The notes under the pieces: model-generated
Told to the model about the DNA's origin: nothing
Databases searched by the model: none
The model's input: only the letters and a program-made list of their open reading frames with translations
Translations under genes and position numbers: made by a program
Part shown: in pieces, positions 44,700 through 55,741 of the stretch
Layout: each line of letters begins with the position of its first letter
Numbering within the stretch: position 1 is the first letter of the stretch
Assembly (NCBI GenBank): GCA_036346375.1
Contig: CM070502.1
Location: 24,032,924-24,096,923 of the forward strand
Origin: Guadua angustifolia
Taxonomy: Eukaryota > Streptophyta > Magnoliopsida > Poales > Poaceae
DNA length: 64,000 nucleotides
Direction of reading: 5' to 3'

Positions 44700-47600
44700 G
44701 TCCATAAATGCCATATGGTAAATGGTAAAAGTAAAAAGTTAAAAACACTAAATTCATAAAAATCAGAAAAAATCGTGTTTGTCTGCTAGATATGTCCAGA
44801 ACCTTAATCATGGCTCTTGAGATCAATTTAGCAATTAAAATAAATATGAAATGCAAAATAACAGCCGTATGGAAAAGTTGATGATTATCATGTTAGATTT
44901 GTGTAGAAGGAACCAGTAAGAATTTGACTCTGATATTTTTCAAGTTCTAAAAATATAAAGAATAAATACTTACATTTGAATCCAGAAAGTAGATAAATCT
45001 GTAAATAGCGATGTCAGAATTTTAATAATTTATTTGTTAAATAAAAATATGAGAGTTCTACTGAGAGTTTTTACCTATAATTTTTACTGGACACTTATCC
45101 TTTCCTGATCAACACTCACAAAAATTTTGGTAAACTTCCAAGTCGGTTTACTGAACGAAACTTACCGGATAAGCTAGCTTCTTAGGATTTTTATTGCCCT
45201 GTGCTTGAGCTTGAGGATTCATGTGGGCCTAGCCCTGTGCACCGGCCAAGCCTCAGCCGTTCGATTCATCTCCCGAGCCAGCTGCCTGCGCCAGAGACTT
45301 CTTCCCTCTTCTTCTCTCACGCAGAGCTTCTCCCTCTCTCCCTCACCAGCGCAGAGACAGCCTCACCGCCGCTCTTCTCTTGACTCTCCAGCGCCGCAAT
45401 TTCAACCCCGAGGTAGTCGTACGCCCTGCTGTCCCTGCCGTGCATCGCCTTGGCCACTGCAACTCAGAGAAACACTGAGTCCTCGCGTGATCTCCTCGGA
45501 TTGCAACCCACCGCCCTGCCCACTTGCTGCTACGGCAAGAATTCAGCCGTGCAAATGCTGCCACGACTCAAGCCGGTTCTGACTAGCCGATTCATTCCCC
45601 CCTGCGCGCTGCCCAGCTGCTGCCACGGCAAGTGATAAGCTCCGAATTCGCTGCCACGGCACGGTCCAGCGCCATTCTTCTCCATTCCTCTCTCCCGTGC
45701 CAAGCCAGACCCAACCGCCTTCTCTCCTCTATAAAAGCCATAGCAAACACACTCTATAGCCTCAGGAGAGCCAGACCAACCCACCAGTGAACCTCTTTCA
45801 TGCGTGCAAGCTCCGGTCATCCTCTTCGAGTCCGGTAAGGTCGCCGAAGGGAAGAACTTCTCCGCGACGCTCCATACTTCAAATTAAGCCAAATCATTTG
45901 CGTTGAAGCTTCCTTGTGATCACAGGAACTTATCCCAGGCGCCAATTTGAGCTTTCCTGCTCCGTTGAACCGCGCAGCCGTTCTCATCCTTCCGCCCGAG
46001 CTGTGCACGGTGAGAACACCATCCCGCATGTATTCCTTTCAAATAAAATGCTCAAAAGTGATGTCTAGTACCCACTGATGCTCATGCCGCTAAGAATTTC
46101 ATGGAAGAATTAAGCTTCAAGTGCTTTTGCTCGCCGGCCATGGCCTCCGCCGCATCCCCACGGTGGCGCGCCAGCTCCGGCCGCTCCGCAACCAACAAAC
46201 AGGTCCCCTGAGTGCGCACGGATGTGCTGACTCCCATGGTGGTACCGATTCGCCGCCGTTCGCCGTCGTTTGCCGCCGGCGAGCCGAAGAACCGTAGCCC
46301 CTGTTTTCTGTTGCTGTCGAACGGGACCCAGAAGACAGTCGCCCAGCTCCTTTAGCCTCTGCCGTGCGGGTCTGGATCGTCAGCCGCTGCGCTGCACAGT
46401 CGCAAGACCCCACGCGTCAGTCGCTAATGCGCACCGCTTCGCTGACATGTGGGCCGCGTCTGTCAGTCGCGTGTGTGTGTCGTCTCGCTGCCAAGCGGAG
46501 CCCACACGCCAGCCGCACGCACACACTCAAGTCACTGCCAAATGGGCCCAGCTTGTCATTGCCCCAGCCCAGACCGGCCAAATCTGGAAAGCGTAAAGCA
46601 AAGAGAAAACGTACTTTCCATTTTTGGAATATTTTAATTTTATCAGCATTCATTAACCCGAAAATGTTCATATGCTCATAACTTTTGAATTAATAGTCAA
46701 AATTGAGTAAAATAAATTGCTAAATTCGTATAAATTCCTGTAGATTCATAATATGCAAAAATATTTGAAATTTCAACTCTGTTTAAAATTTTAATATTAA
46801 TTTAAAGGAAGAATTCAAATATGCTATACATGGAATTTGTGCAAATGAACTCGAAATTAGCTAAAACCAATTTTGTTAGAATCCTTATGATATTAGGAAC
46901 CTGAATATGTAAAAATATATAGGGTTCACTATGGAAAATGTTCAAGTTATAATATGAAGAACAATAGGACATTATTAAAAATATGTGATTCAATATTAAA
47001 TCATGAATATGAATTTCATAACTTTGTTCTATTGAAATTATAATTTATAATGAATAATCTCATATCCCTATATCAAAACTAACTCAATAACTAAAACATG
47101 CAACCTTACATATACACACATACACATTAATAACCATACTTGTACATATATTAGTTATGATGAACATATGAAACTCTAAATAATTTAAATCAAGACTCAT
47201 GCATGCTATATGAAATTATTTTATTTGGATCTTTCTGTTTGCCTTATTAAGACTTGTTATTTGCTGGGTTAATATTATTGGACGACAAGTAGAACCCGAC
47301 GAATCAGAGTTAGTTGCTGACGATCGTGAGTACGACATCAACGACAATCAACAAGGCAAGAACCCTCTTTGATCATGTTGATCCCAATTTATAAATGTTT
47401 TCATTTAATGTTTTCCTTGCATGCGTATGTTATTTAAACATTACTATGATATGGACAAAGGTAGTTATACATGTAGATTCCTAAAGGTAGAAAATGAATC
47501 GTGAACCTTGACACCTTAGCATCATGGTTAGACAATATATAATGTCACTCTGGGTATACATAATGTTTAATAATCTGCTTAGCCATGCTTTAGACTTGGT

Positions 47601-48987
47601 AAGAATTTGTTAGAAACATTGATCACATGACATTTTGAAGTCTTTGGATAAATTGGTGACATTGATCAAATGAAGTTGGACATGCTAAGGCATGATGATG
47701 ATTAATGGTTATTTTGATTAAAAATGAAAATAAAACTATAATATTGATACAGGCAATTATTGGCAATAGCCTGGTGTGCATGGATTTGCACGTAGTGTAG
47801 GGGGAGATTATTGCCTATGTCGGATTAAGGACCGAACTAATTGTACGTTATATCCAAGTCTTTCCGTACAACCACAAGTGTTGGGATGGGGCAGACTTAA
47901 CTAATTAAATTGCTTAAGACTAGCTTTGCACATTGGTAGGCCGGAGTAGTACTGTTGTTTCTTAATGGATTGCTCGGGGCGCCACACCGAGGTGTTGGGA
48001 GTCACGCTTCTTGATACAACGGTGTACGCAGTATACGGGAAGTTCCATCATTTCTATGCTCGAAGTTCTTCTTCCGAGGTATGGGTTTTTGTCCGTCTTG
48101 GTGCAAAGTTAGGGTTAAGTAATTGAACGGTCACGTAATGATCGCCTCGCCGACTCACCAAAGGAAGTGTGTCGAATGGCCTAGCAAAAGGGTTGATCAT
48201 TTCTTGTGGGTAAAGCCGCATAACTCTCGCAGAGTGTAAATCTTTTCAAAAGCCGCTTCGCGGTCATGGGACACTTGGTGTGCCTGCATTAATTACTGTT
48301 TTATTTTACAAAATGTGGATGTTGATATATGTTGTCTAGCATTGTGATTTGGATTGGATATCCTTGTTGAAAAAGAATTATTTCAAATTGATATGTGATA
48401 TCAATGATTGATTCATAGGGATGATCGAAAGGACTGAGAATTGTGAAATTTTACTGATTCATACTTACATTCTGTTATATTAAAATGCTTTTACTTAAAT
48501 TTCGTTTATGTTCTACACTTCAGTAAAATTCTTTCGCAGTTTAGCTTTCTACAAATTAACCATGAAAAGCCTTTCCTTTGAATGGCCTGCATGTATATTA
48601 GGATTTGCAAAAGTCTTGCGAGTACGAAAGTACTCAACTTGCCACTGTTGATATTTTAGGTGAAGAATCAGATTTCCCCGACGACGCTTATCTCGATGCA
48701 GGATACGGGGATGTGAATGATGAGTTTGACTAGGGTTCACCTTGTCAGTTGCCTGTAAGGATATTGGGCTAGAAAGGCATACTACAAGATTTATGTCTTC
48801 ACTGCTGTTTTTATACTTTTGGTATTGTAAGAATATAATGTAATTTTGCTTCCGCTAATATAATAAAATGTGTGTGGTTGTGATATCAATTTGTAAATGT
48901 GCGTACTAGCCACTGATCATGGGACTAGTACTGTGTGCACATGGTATCCATTTTTGGTATTAATTTATCAAAAATGGGGGCCTCACA
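44700..48987 (+). mobile_element. Probable long solo LTR or LARD-like sequence inside the hAT-like element
   Basis: The layout is AT-rich, then a GC-rich block (45180-46600) with TATA box ctataaaag at 45729-45737, then a very AT-rich stretch (46620-47260), then moderately GC-rich sequence ending atgggggcctcaca at 48987. This resembles the very long LTRs of some grass Gypsy elements. Two short acidic coding-like segments occur: VEPDESELVADDREYDINDN (47290-47350) and DDAYLDAGYGDVNDEFD before a stop near 48732. I could not identify a second LTR, a primer site or the left boundary, so this is an inference from composition and overall layout. Confidence 0.35.
45729..45737 (+). promoter_or_regulatory. 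TATA box in the GC-rich block
   Basis: CTATAAAAG followed about 30-60 bp later by 'agccagaccaacccaccagtg', a plausible plant core promoter. It is either the LTR promoter or a captured promoter. Confidence 0.45.
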
Positions 48988-49040
48988 TTGGGATACAGGA
49001 AGAGCAATATCTGCTCATATCCAACCCATTTTCACCCCTA

Positions 49041-49680
49041 TAATTAGGTCATTTTTCAAGTGTGTGGTGCCTAGCCTGTCACATGCAGGGGCGTGTCTAT
49101 GTTTCACCATTACTAGATGGTTATACCATCTGTTCTCATTGGATTATGAGTTGCATGACCTGAAGTTGCATGAGGTAGATTGTCGGACACAGAGTGCACA
49201 TACTAGAAGTTAGTGGAATTAAAGGGGCGAAGTTGTAGAGCTCGTATGTAAGATTACTAAATGAGTGAGGCTAGCCATTAATGTTATTGGCACAAGCATT
49301 TCAGAAAGTTGATGTCAGTCATGTGACGTAGGAGGAGGTTATTGGTGATGAACCGAACAAAGTTGAAGCGAAGCGGCGCAGTGCAGAATGCTTAATGAGG
49401 CAGGATGTGCATTCAGGTTAGGAAGGAATGCAAAGTGAGAAAGTTAATGTTCCAATGCCAGAGGTGCAGGAACCGATGGGTATGACAGATGAGGGAGAAC
49501 AGATTGAAGTGTTGGTGGAAGCAACGAAGGCTAAGAACCATGACTATGAGGTGAAGGTGATGATGACTAGGAGCTTGGAGATGAAGAGGCTTTTCCTATA
49601 GAATGGGAGGAGTACCAGTTCGATAGGCTAATGGTCAATGAGGGTGAATGTGTTGCGTGGGAGTATGATCAGAATGAGGT
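49041..49680 (+). pseudogene. MULE transposase 5' region (decayed)
   Basis: The MULE sequence resumes after the hAT-like insertion. Acidic and Gly/Val-rich fragments (for example VMMTRSLEMKRLF- and FDRLMVNEGECVAWEYDQNE-like readings near 49560-49680) fit the N-terminal acidic linker of MuDR transposases, but no single frame is kept. The matching upstream part would be at 43980-44140 (MDKQVQFKIHYAKG). Confidence 0.4.
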
Positions 49681-51300
49681 GAGACAAGGAGCGATTTACA
49701 TAAGTAAATGGGAGGTGTAAGAAGCAATGAAAGCATGGACAGTGTCGTTGTGAAGGACCTTTAAGATTGTGAAGTCAGATCCATGGGTATACGATGTGAG
49801 ATGTAAAATGGAGGGTTTCCCATGGCGTGTCCATGGGGTTTTTCCATGGCGTGTCCATGCGTAGCCTAAGTGGGACACTATTTGAAAGTGCTCTATAGTC
49901 GTCCCACACACATGTATGCTGACGGAGTCTATGCAATTGCATAGAAATATCTCTTCAAGTTTTGTTACAAATGCAATATACGGAGATATTGTGTGCAACC
50001 TGGATTTGGAGCCACACGCTATTATACTTGCAATAAAGCAGAGGTTCCGATACACTATAACATATACTAAGGCCTATAGAGTGAAGCAGAAGGCCTTGGA
50101 AGCTTGGAATTGAACGTACAAAGACTTGTAATAGAACTTGCTAGGTATGCTTGAAGTAATCAAGGAAAGGAATGCTGGAGTTATGTCGATATTTCTGAGT
50201 AGTATTCGTAGTGCTTCCTTAGGAAGATGGTACTAAAGCAAGCATTTCTTGCTTTCGGTGCATACATAAATACGTTCAGATATTACCGTCCATTGCTTTG
50301 CATAGATGAAACATTTTTGATTGGGAAGTATAAAGGCTAGATATCGACTGCTATAGGAGTTCAATCAGGTTCTTCTTGTAGTGATGGCATTTGTGGAGGG
50401 TGCGAATAGTAAGAGCTGACTCTGGTTTATAAGGAACATGAAAGTCGGTGTCATCGGTTAGCATCTTGGATTGTGTGTCAGACACACTTTGGCCTCTCAG
50501 GCTATTAAAGGAAATTGTGCAGTTGACACAAGGGCCAGGTGAGGCACATCTATGGCATGATTTTTGAAGTAAGTGGTACAAGCATCACATGGGTGCCAAC
50601 TTCTATAAGCAGTTTAGGAAAAAGGAGCTTATGAAACTTTTCAAGAGACTGTGCGACTAGAACCAGCAGAAAAAGTTTGATGCGCTATGGAGGAAGTTGG
50701 ATGAGCTGACATCGAGGCATATAGTGGAGGCAGTGAAGAAGGCAACACCTAGCACAAGGGAGTCCCTAGTAGTGCTTGAAGAGTTACTCATGGACCCTCC
50801 ACAGTTGGTTCAGAGAAATAGAAGGGGCATGAAATGCTTCTCCGAATGGATAGAGCATGAGCCTAGAGAGAAGTGGGCTCTACTTTATGACACCGATGGT
50901 GCCAGGTACAGGGTCATGACGACAAACTTGGCTAAGGTGATTTAGGGTCTGAGGCCCCTTCCCTTGGTAGCTATAGTGGAGGGAATTCTTTGTCGTATGA
51001 GGAAGTACTTTGTGCATCATCATGCAAGGGCGTTAGTCTGCATGAATGATCTTACTGTCAAATAAACACTCTGAAATGATCAGTACATATATGGAAGAGA
51101 AAGGCAATAAGGGGAGATGCATAAAGCATTGAAGATGGGTACGAGAAAGCTCCATTTCAAGGTATTGTGTAGAGACAAAGGTAGTCGTGGGACAAATTGG
51201 CAACAACTTGTTCATGAGTGCATCCTTCGGAGACAAACATGTGTCTACACATGCAACAAACCCCTTCTATTACACAGGCCATGAACACACGTGATGGCTG
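49681..51300 (+). pseudogene. MuDR-type MULE transposase (decayed)
   Basis: This is the mudrA-like transposase. A DNA-binding-domain-like part at 49700-49860 (VKSDPWVYDVRCKMEGFPWR) is followed by MLTESMQLHRNISSSFVTNA (49916) and YTITYTKAYRVKQKALEAWN, the block just before the MULE catalytic domain. The catalytic part at 50235-50340 reads FFAFGAYINTFRYYRPLLCI and then DETFLIGKYKG, with the first catalytic Asp in the usual DGTFL position. HMGANFYKQFRKKELMKLFK lies at 50590, and KCFSEWIEHEPREKWALLYD with RYRVMTTNLA at 50830-50940. Multiple stops show it is a pseudogene. Confidence 0.85.
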
Positions 51301-52496
51301 CTTGCTCGATAATGTGCATTTCTGTATAACCCATGTGCCTCAGACGAGCTTCTTCAAGCCATAACAATGGTGGATAGAGCAGGTAGCTCGAGGGATACAA
51401 GGGGTAGACGGGGGCAGACAGCATCTCAAGGCCACAACCCTAACCTCTAGGATGCGTACATCCACACCCTTCTAATACGCCTCTAAGAAATGAAACAACT
51501 ACTACAGGTAGAGAGGAACAACAATGAAGCACTCCGTAGACAAAACATCGAGCTCCATAGGCGGAACGATGATCTCCGATGTTAAAGGATTAGGGAGAGG
51601 AACAACAAAGAGGTGGTCTACCTTGGTAGCAACTAACTCACCTACTGATGCTGCAGGAACCCAAGCTGCAGTTGTGCTTGCCACTACTATGATAGCCAGC
51701 CACATCCACACCGCCCAAATCACCAACACTACATGTGGGTGCCGTACGGTTACACATTTTGCCTCTAGCGGCCTCCGCTCATAATGCGGTATTTATGTAT
51801 CCTTGTTTCCAATTGCACGTAATTTACATTCCTAGTTCCTCTGCATCGTAATTTGTACTGTACAACTAGTAAGGCCAACATCGACATCGATCTCAACTAT
51901 ATGTGCCATCTACTCCCCGCTTTTATTATAAAATGCTATACCATCCTTTGTTCCGTTTCTTCCAACATTAAACATCACTTCACGTTATTATGCCCACAAC
52001 GAATTTCACTATCCAGCGACAAAACCGCTTCTAATTTTTCCAATCTTTTTTTTGAACTTTGCCTATGTCCTTCTATATTGCATCCTACTTAATTCCTCTC
52101 ATGGCACATTATTTTCAAATTTTCATTTCGGCGGAGTACGGACAAAAAATCATGTTTTCCATCTACATTTACAAATCCCATGTCCTGTAAACATTTCCTC
52201 ACAAGTTACTACTTAAAAAAACAAACTACCTCTCTGTCACCAATTGGAATGGCATCAAAGACCTGTCCCATTGGTGACAACTCTCTATCGCCAGTTCAAA
52301 TAGCGATAGAGTCATGTTGTCGTTTGAAATGGCGACAAATATACTATCGCCCATTGAAATGACAATAGTTGGGTATTTCTATACATTTTGGTTTTGGTAT
52401 ATTATTTCGGTAAATATTTTTAAAAAATTATTATTTCAAAAAAATTCTACCAAATTAGTCCCTACTTGTCAGTAGTGTGAACATGTAAAAAACTAT

Positions 52497-52890
52497 TGAA
52501 GTGGGTATATTCCCCACTTTTCTCTGTAACTTAGGCTTTGGGTAAACTTCTATTAGAGTCAAGAGGTCTTGTATTACCTGGATAATGTAATTAAAAAAAG
52601 ATAATTACATTTCACTTCTATTCTATGTCTTAGGTATGAAAGAGCCTACACATGAAGAGGAGTATTGAAATATAAGTGAATTGTCTATTCCTTGTCTATT
52701 AAAGCTTTTAGGTAAACTAGTTAGTGCATGCAACTCAAATATAATATCAGAGCCTAGTGGTCCTAAGTTTATTATTCAGCCAACGCAATAATTTCTAAAA
52801 AATAATCATGACCCACTTTGAGTCCACAACTTAGGCCTGATGTAACCTAGACATGTGAGGGAGTGTTAAGTATATTGCCCATCTTTCTTT
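52497..52890 (+). mobile_element. TRIM-like miniature LTR element, 3' LTR truncated
   Basis: The 5' LTR is about 52497-52737 (tgaagtgggtatattcccca to caactca). It is followed by a tRNA-Met-type primer site (tataatatcagagcc), only about 125 bp of internal DNA, a purine tract (gtgagggag, 52855-52863) and the start of a second LTR, tgttaagtatattgcccatc at 52864. The second LTR start matches the first. It is cut after about 27 bp by the TIR element that begins at 52891. No coding capacity, as in TRIM/SMART elements. Confidence 0.65.
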
Positions 52891-53389
52891 GGCCTTGTTT
52901 GGGATGGTTTCAGCTTTTGTCTAGGAAAAGCCAGAAACCATCACAAATAGACGACTTTGATTAGCCGCTTTTGAAAAAGCCAAAAGCACCACACAATGTG
53001 AGGAAGCCGAAAGCTGCCTGGGGGTAGCTTTGGTGGCTTTTATAGGATGAAAATAGAACATTGCCACTTGATTTCGAAGTATGTACCCACCTCTACCATT
53101 GTATAAAAGGAAGAAATCCTTAGCCCTCACCCTCATTACTTCCCCCTCTCTTCAGAGCTTCAACTGAGCTAGGGTTTCGCCGTCGCCAATGTTTCAGGCT
53201 TGTAGCTGATAGTCGATAATCGAAGTCCATGCCGAACCCCCGCCACCTCTCTACGATTAGGCGTCGCCCCTCTTCTCTAGATGCCACTCTCCCCTTCGGT
53301 TCGCCACCATCCTTGGAGGCCCAGATCTTGCTGCCCTTGACCTCCTCTATTGATGATGTCTCCACCGCCGCCTCCTCCGCCTGTTCTCG

Positions 53390-54240
53390 CCAGTGCCAGC
53401 CTTTGTCTCCTCTCTCGGTGTTTCCATACTAGGCCTTTGCGCCTCCTCACCCCCACCCTCTGATGCCGACCTCTGGCTTCTCTCTTTGTCAGGACGCCTC
53501 CCTCCACCTCGACCTTCTCATTTGGCCCGATGGCCAGTCGCCTTGTCTCCCCTGCCTCACTCTGCCAATGTTGTCTCCTCCACCTGCTCTCCCTGTGCCA
53601 ACCTGTACCTATAATTATCATACCATATCGGTATTGGCCGGTAGGCTGGTATGTACCATTTCATCATCTAAACCGATACAAAGTAGCCCTATCTACTGTA
53701 CCAGCCTCGATATTGATCCATACCAGTCATACTAGCTCTATACCGGTCAATATCAGCCATACTAGCTTCAATATTAAACAATACCAGACGTACTAGTTTT
53801 GATACCATACAATACTAGTCATATCGACGAATTGATATGTCGTTTATTGAACCATATGTTATATTTGATAGTACTAATGTATATTTGAAGTAATATTATA
53901 AGTGAAATTTGTTGTATATATAATTACATGTGTATCCTTATAAATATATATTATTATATTAAACCCGAAACGGTATGCTGGTATAGATCGGTACCGAAAT
54001 ATACCATTCTAAAAGCCAAACCGGTATAGCCTCTGATATAGTATTGACAAACATGCCTCGCCTCTTCCCTCGGTGTCGCCGTCCCAGGTCTCCATGCCTC
54101 CTACGCCCCCTCCTACCAGTGCCGACCTCTGCCTTCTCCCTTCGTCGTAATGCCTCCCTCTGCCTAGGTCTCCGCTGATGTCGTGTCTCCTCCCGAGTCC
54201 CGACAACACCTCCGTGACAAGGTAATTCGCCATCACCTCC
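53390..54240. repeat. Direct duplication of a GC-rich segment (53395-53520 and 54060-54180)
   Basis: Both copies contain in order: ctcggtgt, catactaggcc or gtcccaggtctcc, ccgacctctg followed by cttctc, and gcctccctc. They are separated by about 450 bp of unrelated 'taccggt'-rich DNA. Either an insertion followed a local duplication or two related exons were captured. Confidence 0.55.
53608..54045. mobile_element. Decayed MITE-like sequence rich in 'aaaccggtat/taccggt'
   Basis: 'ataccatatcggtattggcc' and 'ctggtatgtaccatttc' near 53620-53660 are mirrored by 'gaaacggtatgctggtatag' and 'aaccggtatagcctctgata' near 53970-54040. Several 'taccagtcatactagct' direct repeats lie within. This looks like a degenerate foldback or MITE. 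Confidence 0.45.
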
Positions 54241-55741
54241 ACTCAATTGTTCACATCCGAGATTTTTGTGCTTTGATTTGACAAATGTATGTGGATGGAC
54301 AGTGCGTGCAGTACTATTTGTGATCTGTCGCCAACAAGACACAAGATTGGGCTCAGTGATGTTTGATTGTGCTTGTATCATTTGTGATGTGTTCCTCCTT
54401 CCTCGAAAAAATGTGGGATGTGTTACAAAATTGAGAAGTTGATTTGTAATATGGAGTTGGGATGTTCATTTCCAATACATGGTACTATAGCAAGCTAGCT
54501 AATTTGCTAATGCTACTAGTACAGATACTACAGAGTAGCAAGCTAGCTAGCTTGAAATTTTGCTGGTTGAAAAATGAAACAGATCACACTGTAGATATGG
54601 ATTCAGCTTGGATGCCACCATTGATCTGTTCTATGATTGTTGTCTATTTAAATTTTTTACATGGATTCATACAAGAGATTATTCAATTATGCTATCTTAT
54701 TTGTGTTTAAAGACTACGTGTTTGCTCTATTTAAAGTGTCCCTCGGGTGATCTGTTGGCAAGATACATATTTGTGGGATGTTGTTGTTTGCTATATTTAG
54801 ATCTTTCGTTTTCTGCTTTCGTTTGATGATTTTGCCCAAGAGAGATGCTCTGTTGCCCTAGTGCTTTATGCCAGTTCATATGGTTTGCATGTATCGAAAT
54901 TTTGAATGGTGGTGAACAAAAGCTCAAAGATGTGGTTTTGTTTTGTGTTGTGGAATCCAAGAACATATGGTCCATGTGTATATTCATATTTACAAGTAAC
55001 AGTAGTATTAGCAAATTGGTTGTGTGGATAAACTTTTAGTTGTAATAATTTTTTTCTACAATATATAGATGTTTAGAATTGTGTTTTTTTTTCCGTAGAT
55101 GTGTAGATGTTCAGGGTTATGCTAAAGTTTGGCTAAAGCATGTGCCAGGTTTTCTAAATGTGTGTTACTTGTTCCTTCATAAATTGTAAGCTTAATTAGT
55201 AGTCCGTACGATTCAAGCGAAATATACTCACGAAATTGATGGATACATTCGATATTTAAAATCGGCACCAAACAATCATCATTTCAATCCATAATCCATA
55301 AATTTATTTTTCTATGTGAACATGCAAAAGTTAAATCAAATCCACTCATAATGTCCTTTAAATAGCATCAAACAAGCCATCATTTTTCTCTAGCATTTCA
55401 AGCATTTTCTAATTCAAAATAACCAACCAGCCTAAATAAAACCCATGCTATCAAACATCAAACCTTTTCAGCCAGCTGTGCAGCCCTTTAGCCAGAAGCT
55501 ACTCCATAGAAAAGCTGCAACCATGTCAAACAAGACATGCATCGGATTAAGCTTTGAGTAACTCACTATAAAATTTTTCCCCGTCAGAAAAAAACAGAAA
55601 CTTTCTGCCGTCAACATTTGCCCACAAAAAAAATCCGACCATTCAGTCTGGCAAGCTGCAAGATGGATGAAAATTCTCCCCGACTCTGATAACAACTCCC
55701 AACATAGATCTGTCATTCTGTAATCTGCCGATGCTATGACG

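Larger units (their letters stand above)
44141..49040. mobile_element. hAT-like non-autonomous element nested in the MULE
   Basis: The left end is tagggtgaaaatgggtcgga (44141). The inverted right end is taggggtgaaaatgggttgg (ending 49040), so TIRs are about 20 bp with one gap and one mismatch. Flanking 8-mers are gaactagg (44133-44140) and taattagg (49041-49048), 6 of 8 identical, which fits a decayed hAT 8-bp TSD. No hAT transposase is visible. Most of the interior looks like a long LTR or unclassified sequence. Confidence 0.65.
43389..52450 (+). mobile_element. MuDR-like MULE with long TIRs, interrupted by a hAT-like element
   Basis: The sequence at about 43389-43530 (tttttttaaataatatttt, acagaaataacatg, ccaaaattgtcaaaaatacc, gtcatttgaaatggc) matches the reverse complement of about 52280-52450 over more than 100 bp with small gaps. 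These are long TIRs typical of MULEs. A MuDR-type transposase lies between them on the plus strand (49681-51300). A 4.9-kb TIR element with 8-bp TSD (44141-49040) is nested inside. I could not fix the outer ends to the base or find a 9-bp TSD. A purine-rich GGAGAGG tract lies at 43587-43660. Confidence 0.75.
52891..55536. mobile_element. Non-autonomous TIR element carrying GC-rich gene-like sequence
   Basis: The left end reads ggccttgtttgggatggttt and then cagctttt. The inverted right end is gtcttgtttgacatggttgc and then agctttt. TIRs are thus about 27 bp with about 80% identity, of the 'ccttgtttgg' type seen in many grass DNA transposons. Inside are 5'-UTR-like sequence and a Ser/Pro/Leu-rich frame (MPNPRHLSTIRRRPSSLDAT, from 53229), a related GC-rich copy at 54050-54235, and between them a 'taccggt' repeat element. 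No transposase is visible. The TSD is unresolved. Confidence 0.5.

Noticed and set aside
45205..46596. Several Pro/Ser/Cys-rich frames of 60-125 codons in the GC-rich block
   Set aside because: No frame shows a domain or consistent codon usage. The block looks like LTR or UTR sequence with a TATA box rather than a coding exon.
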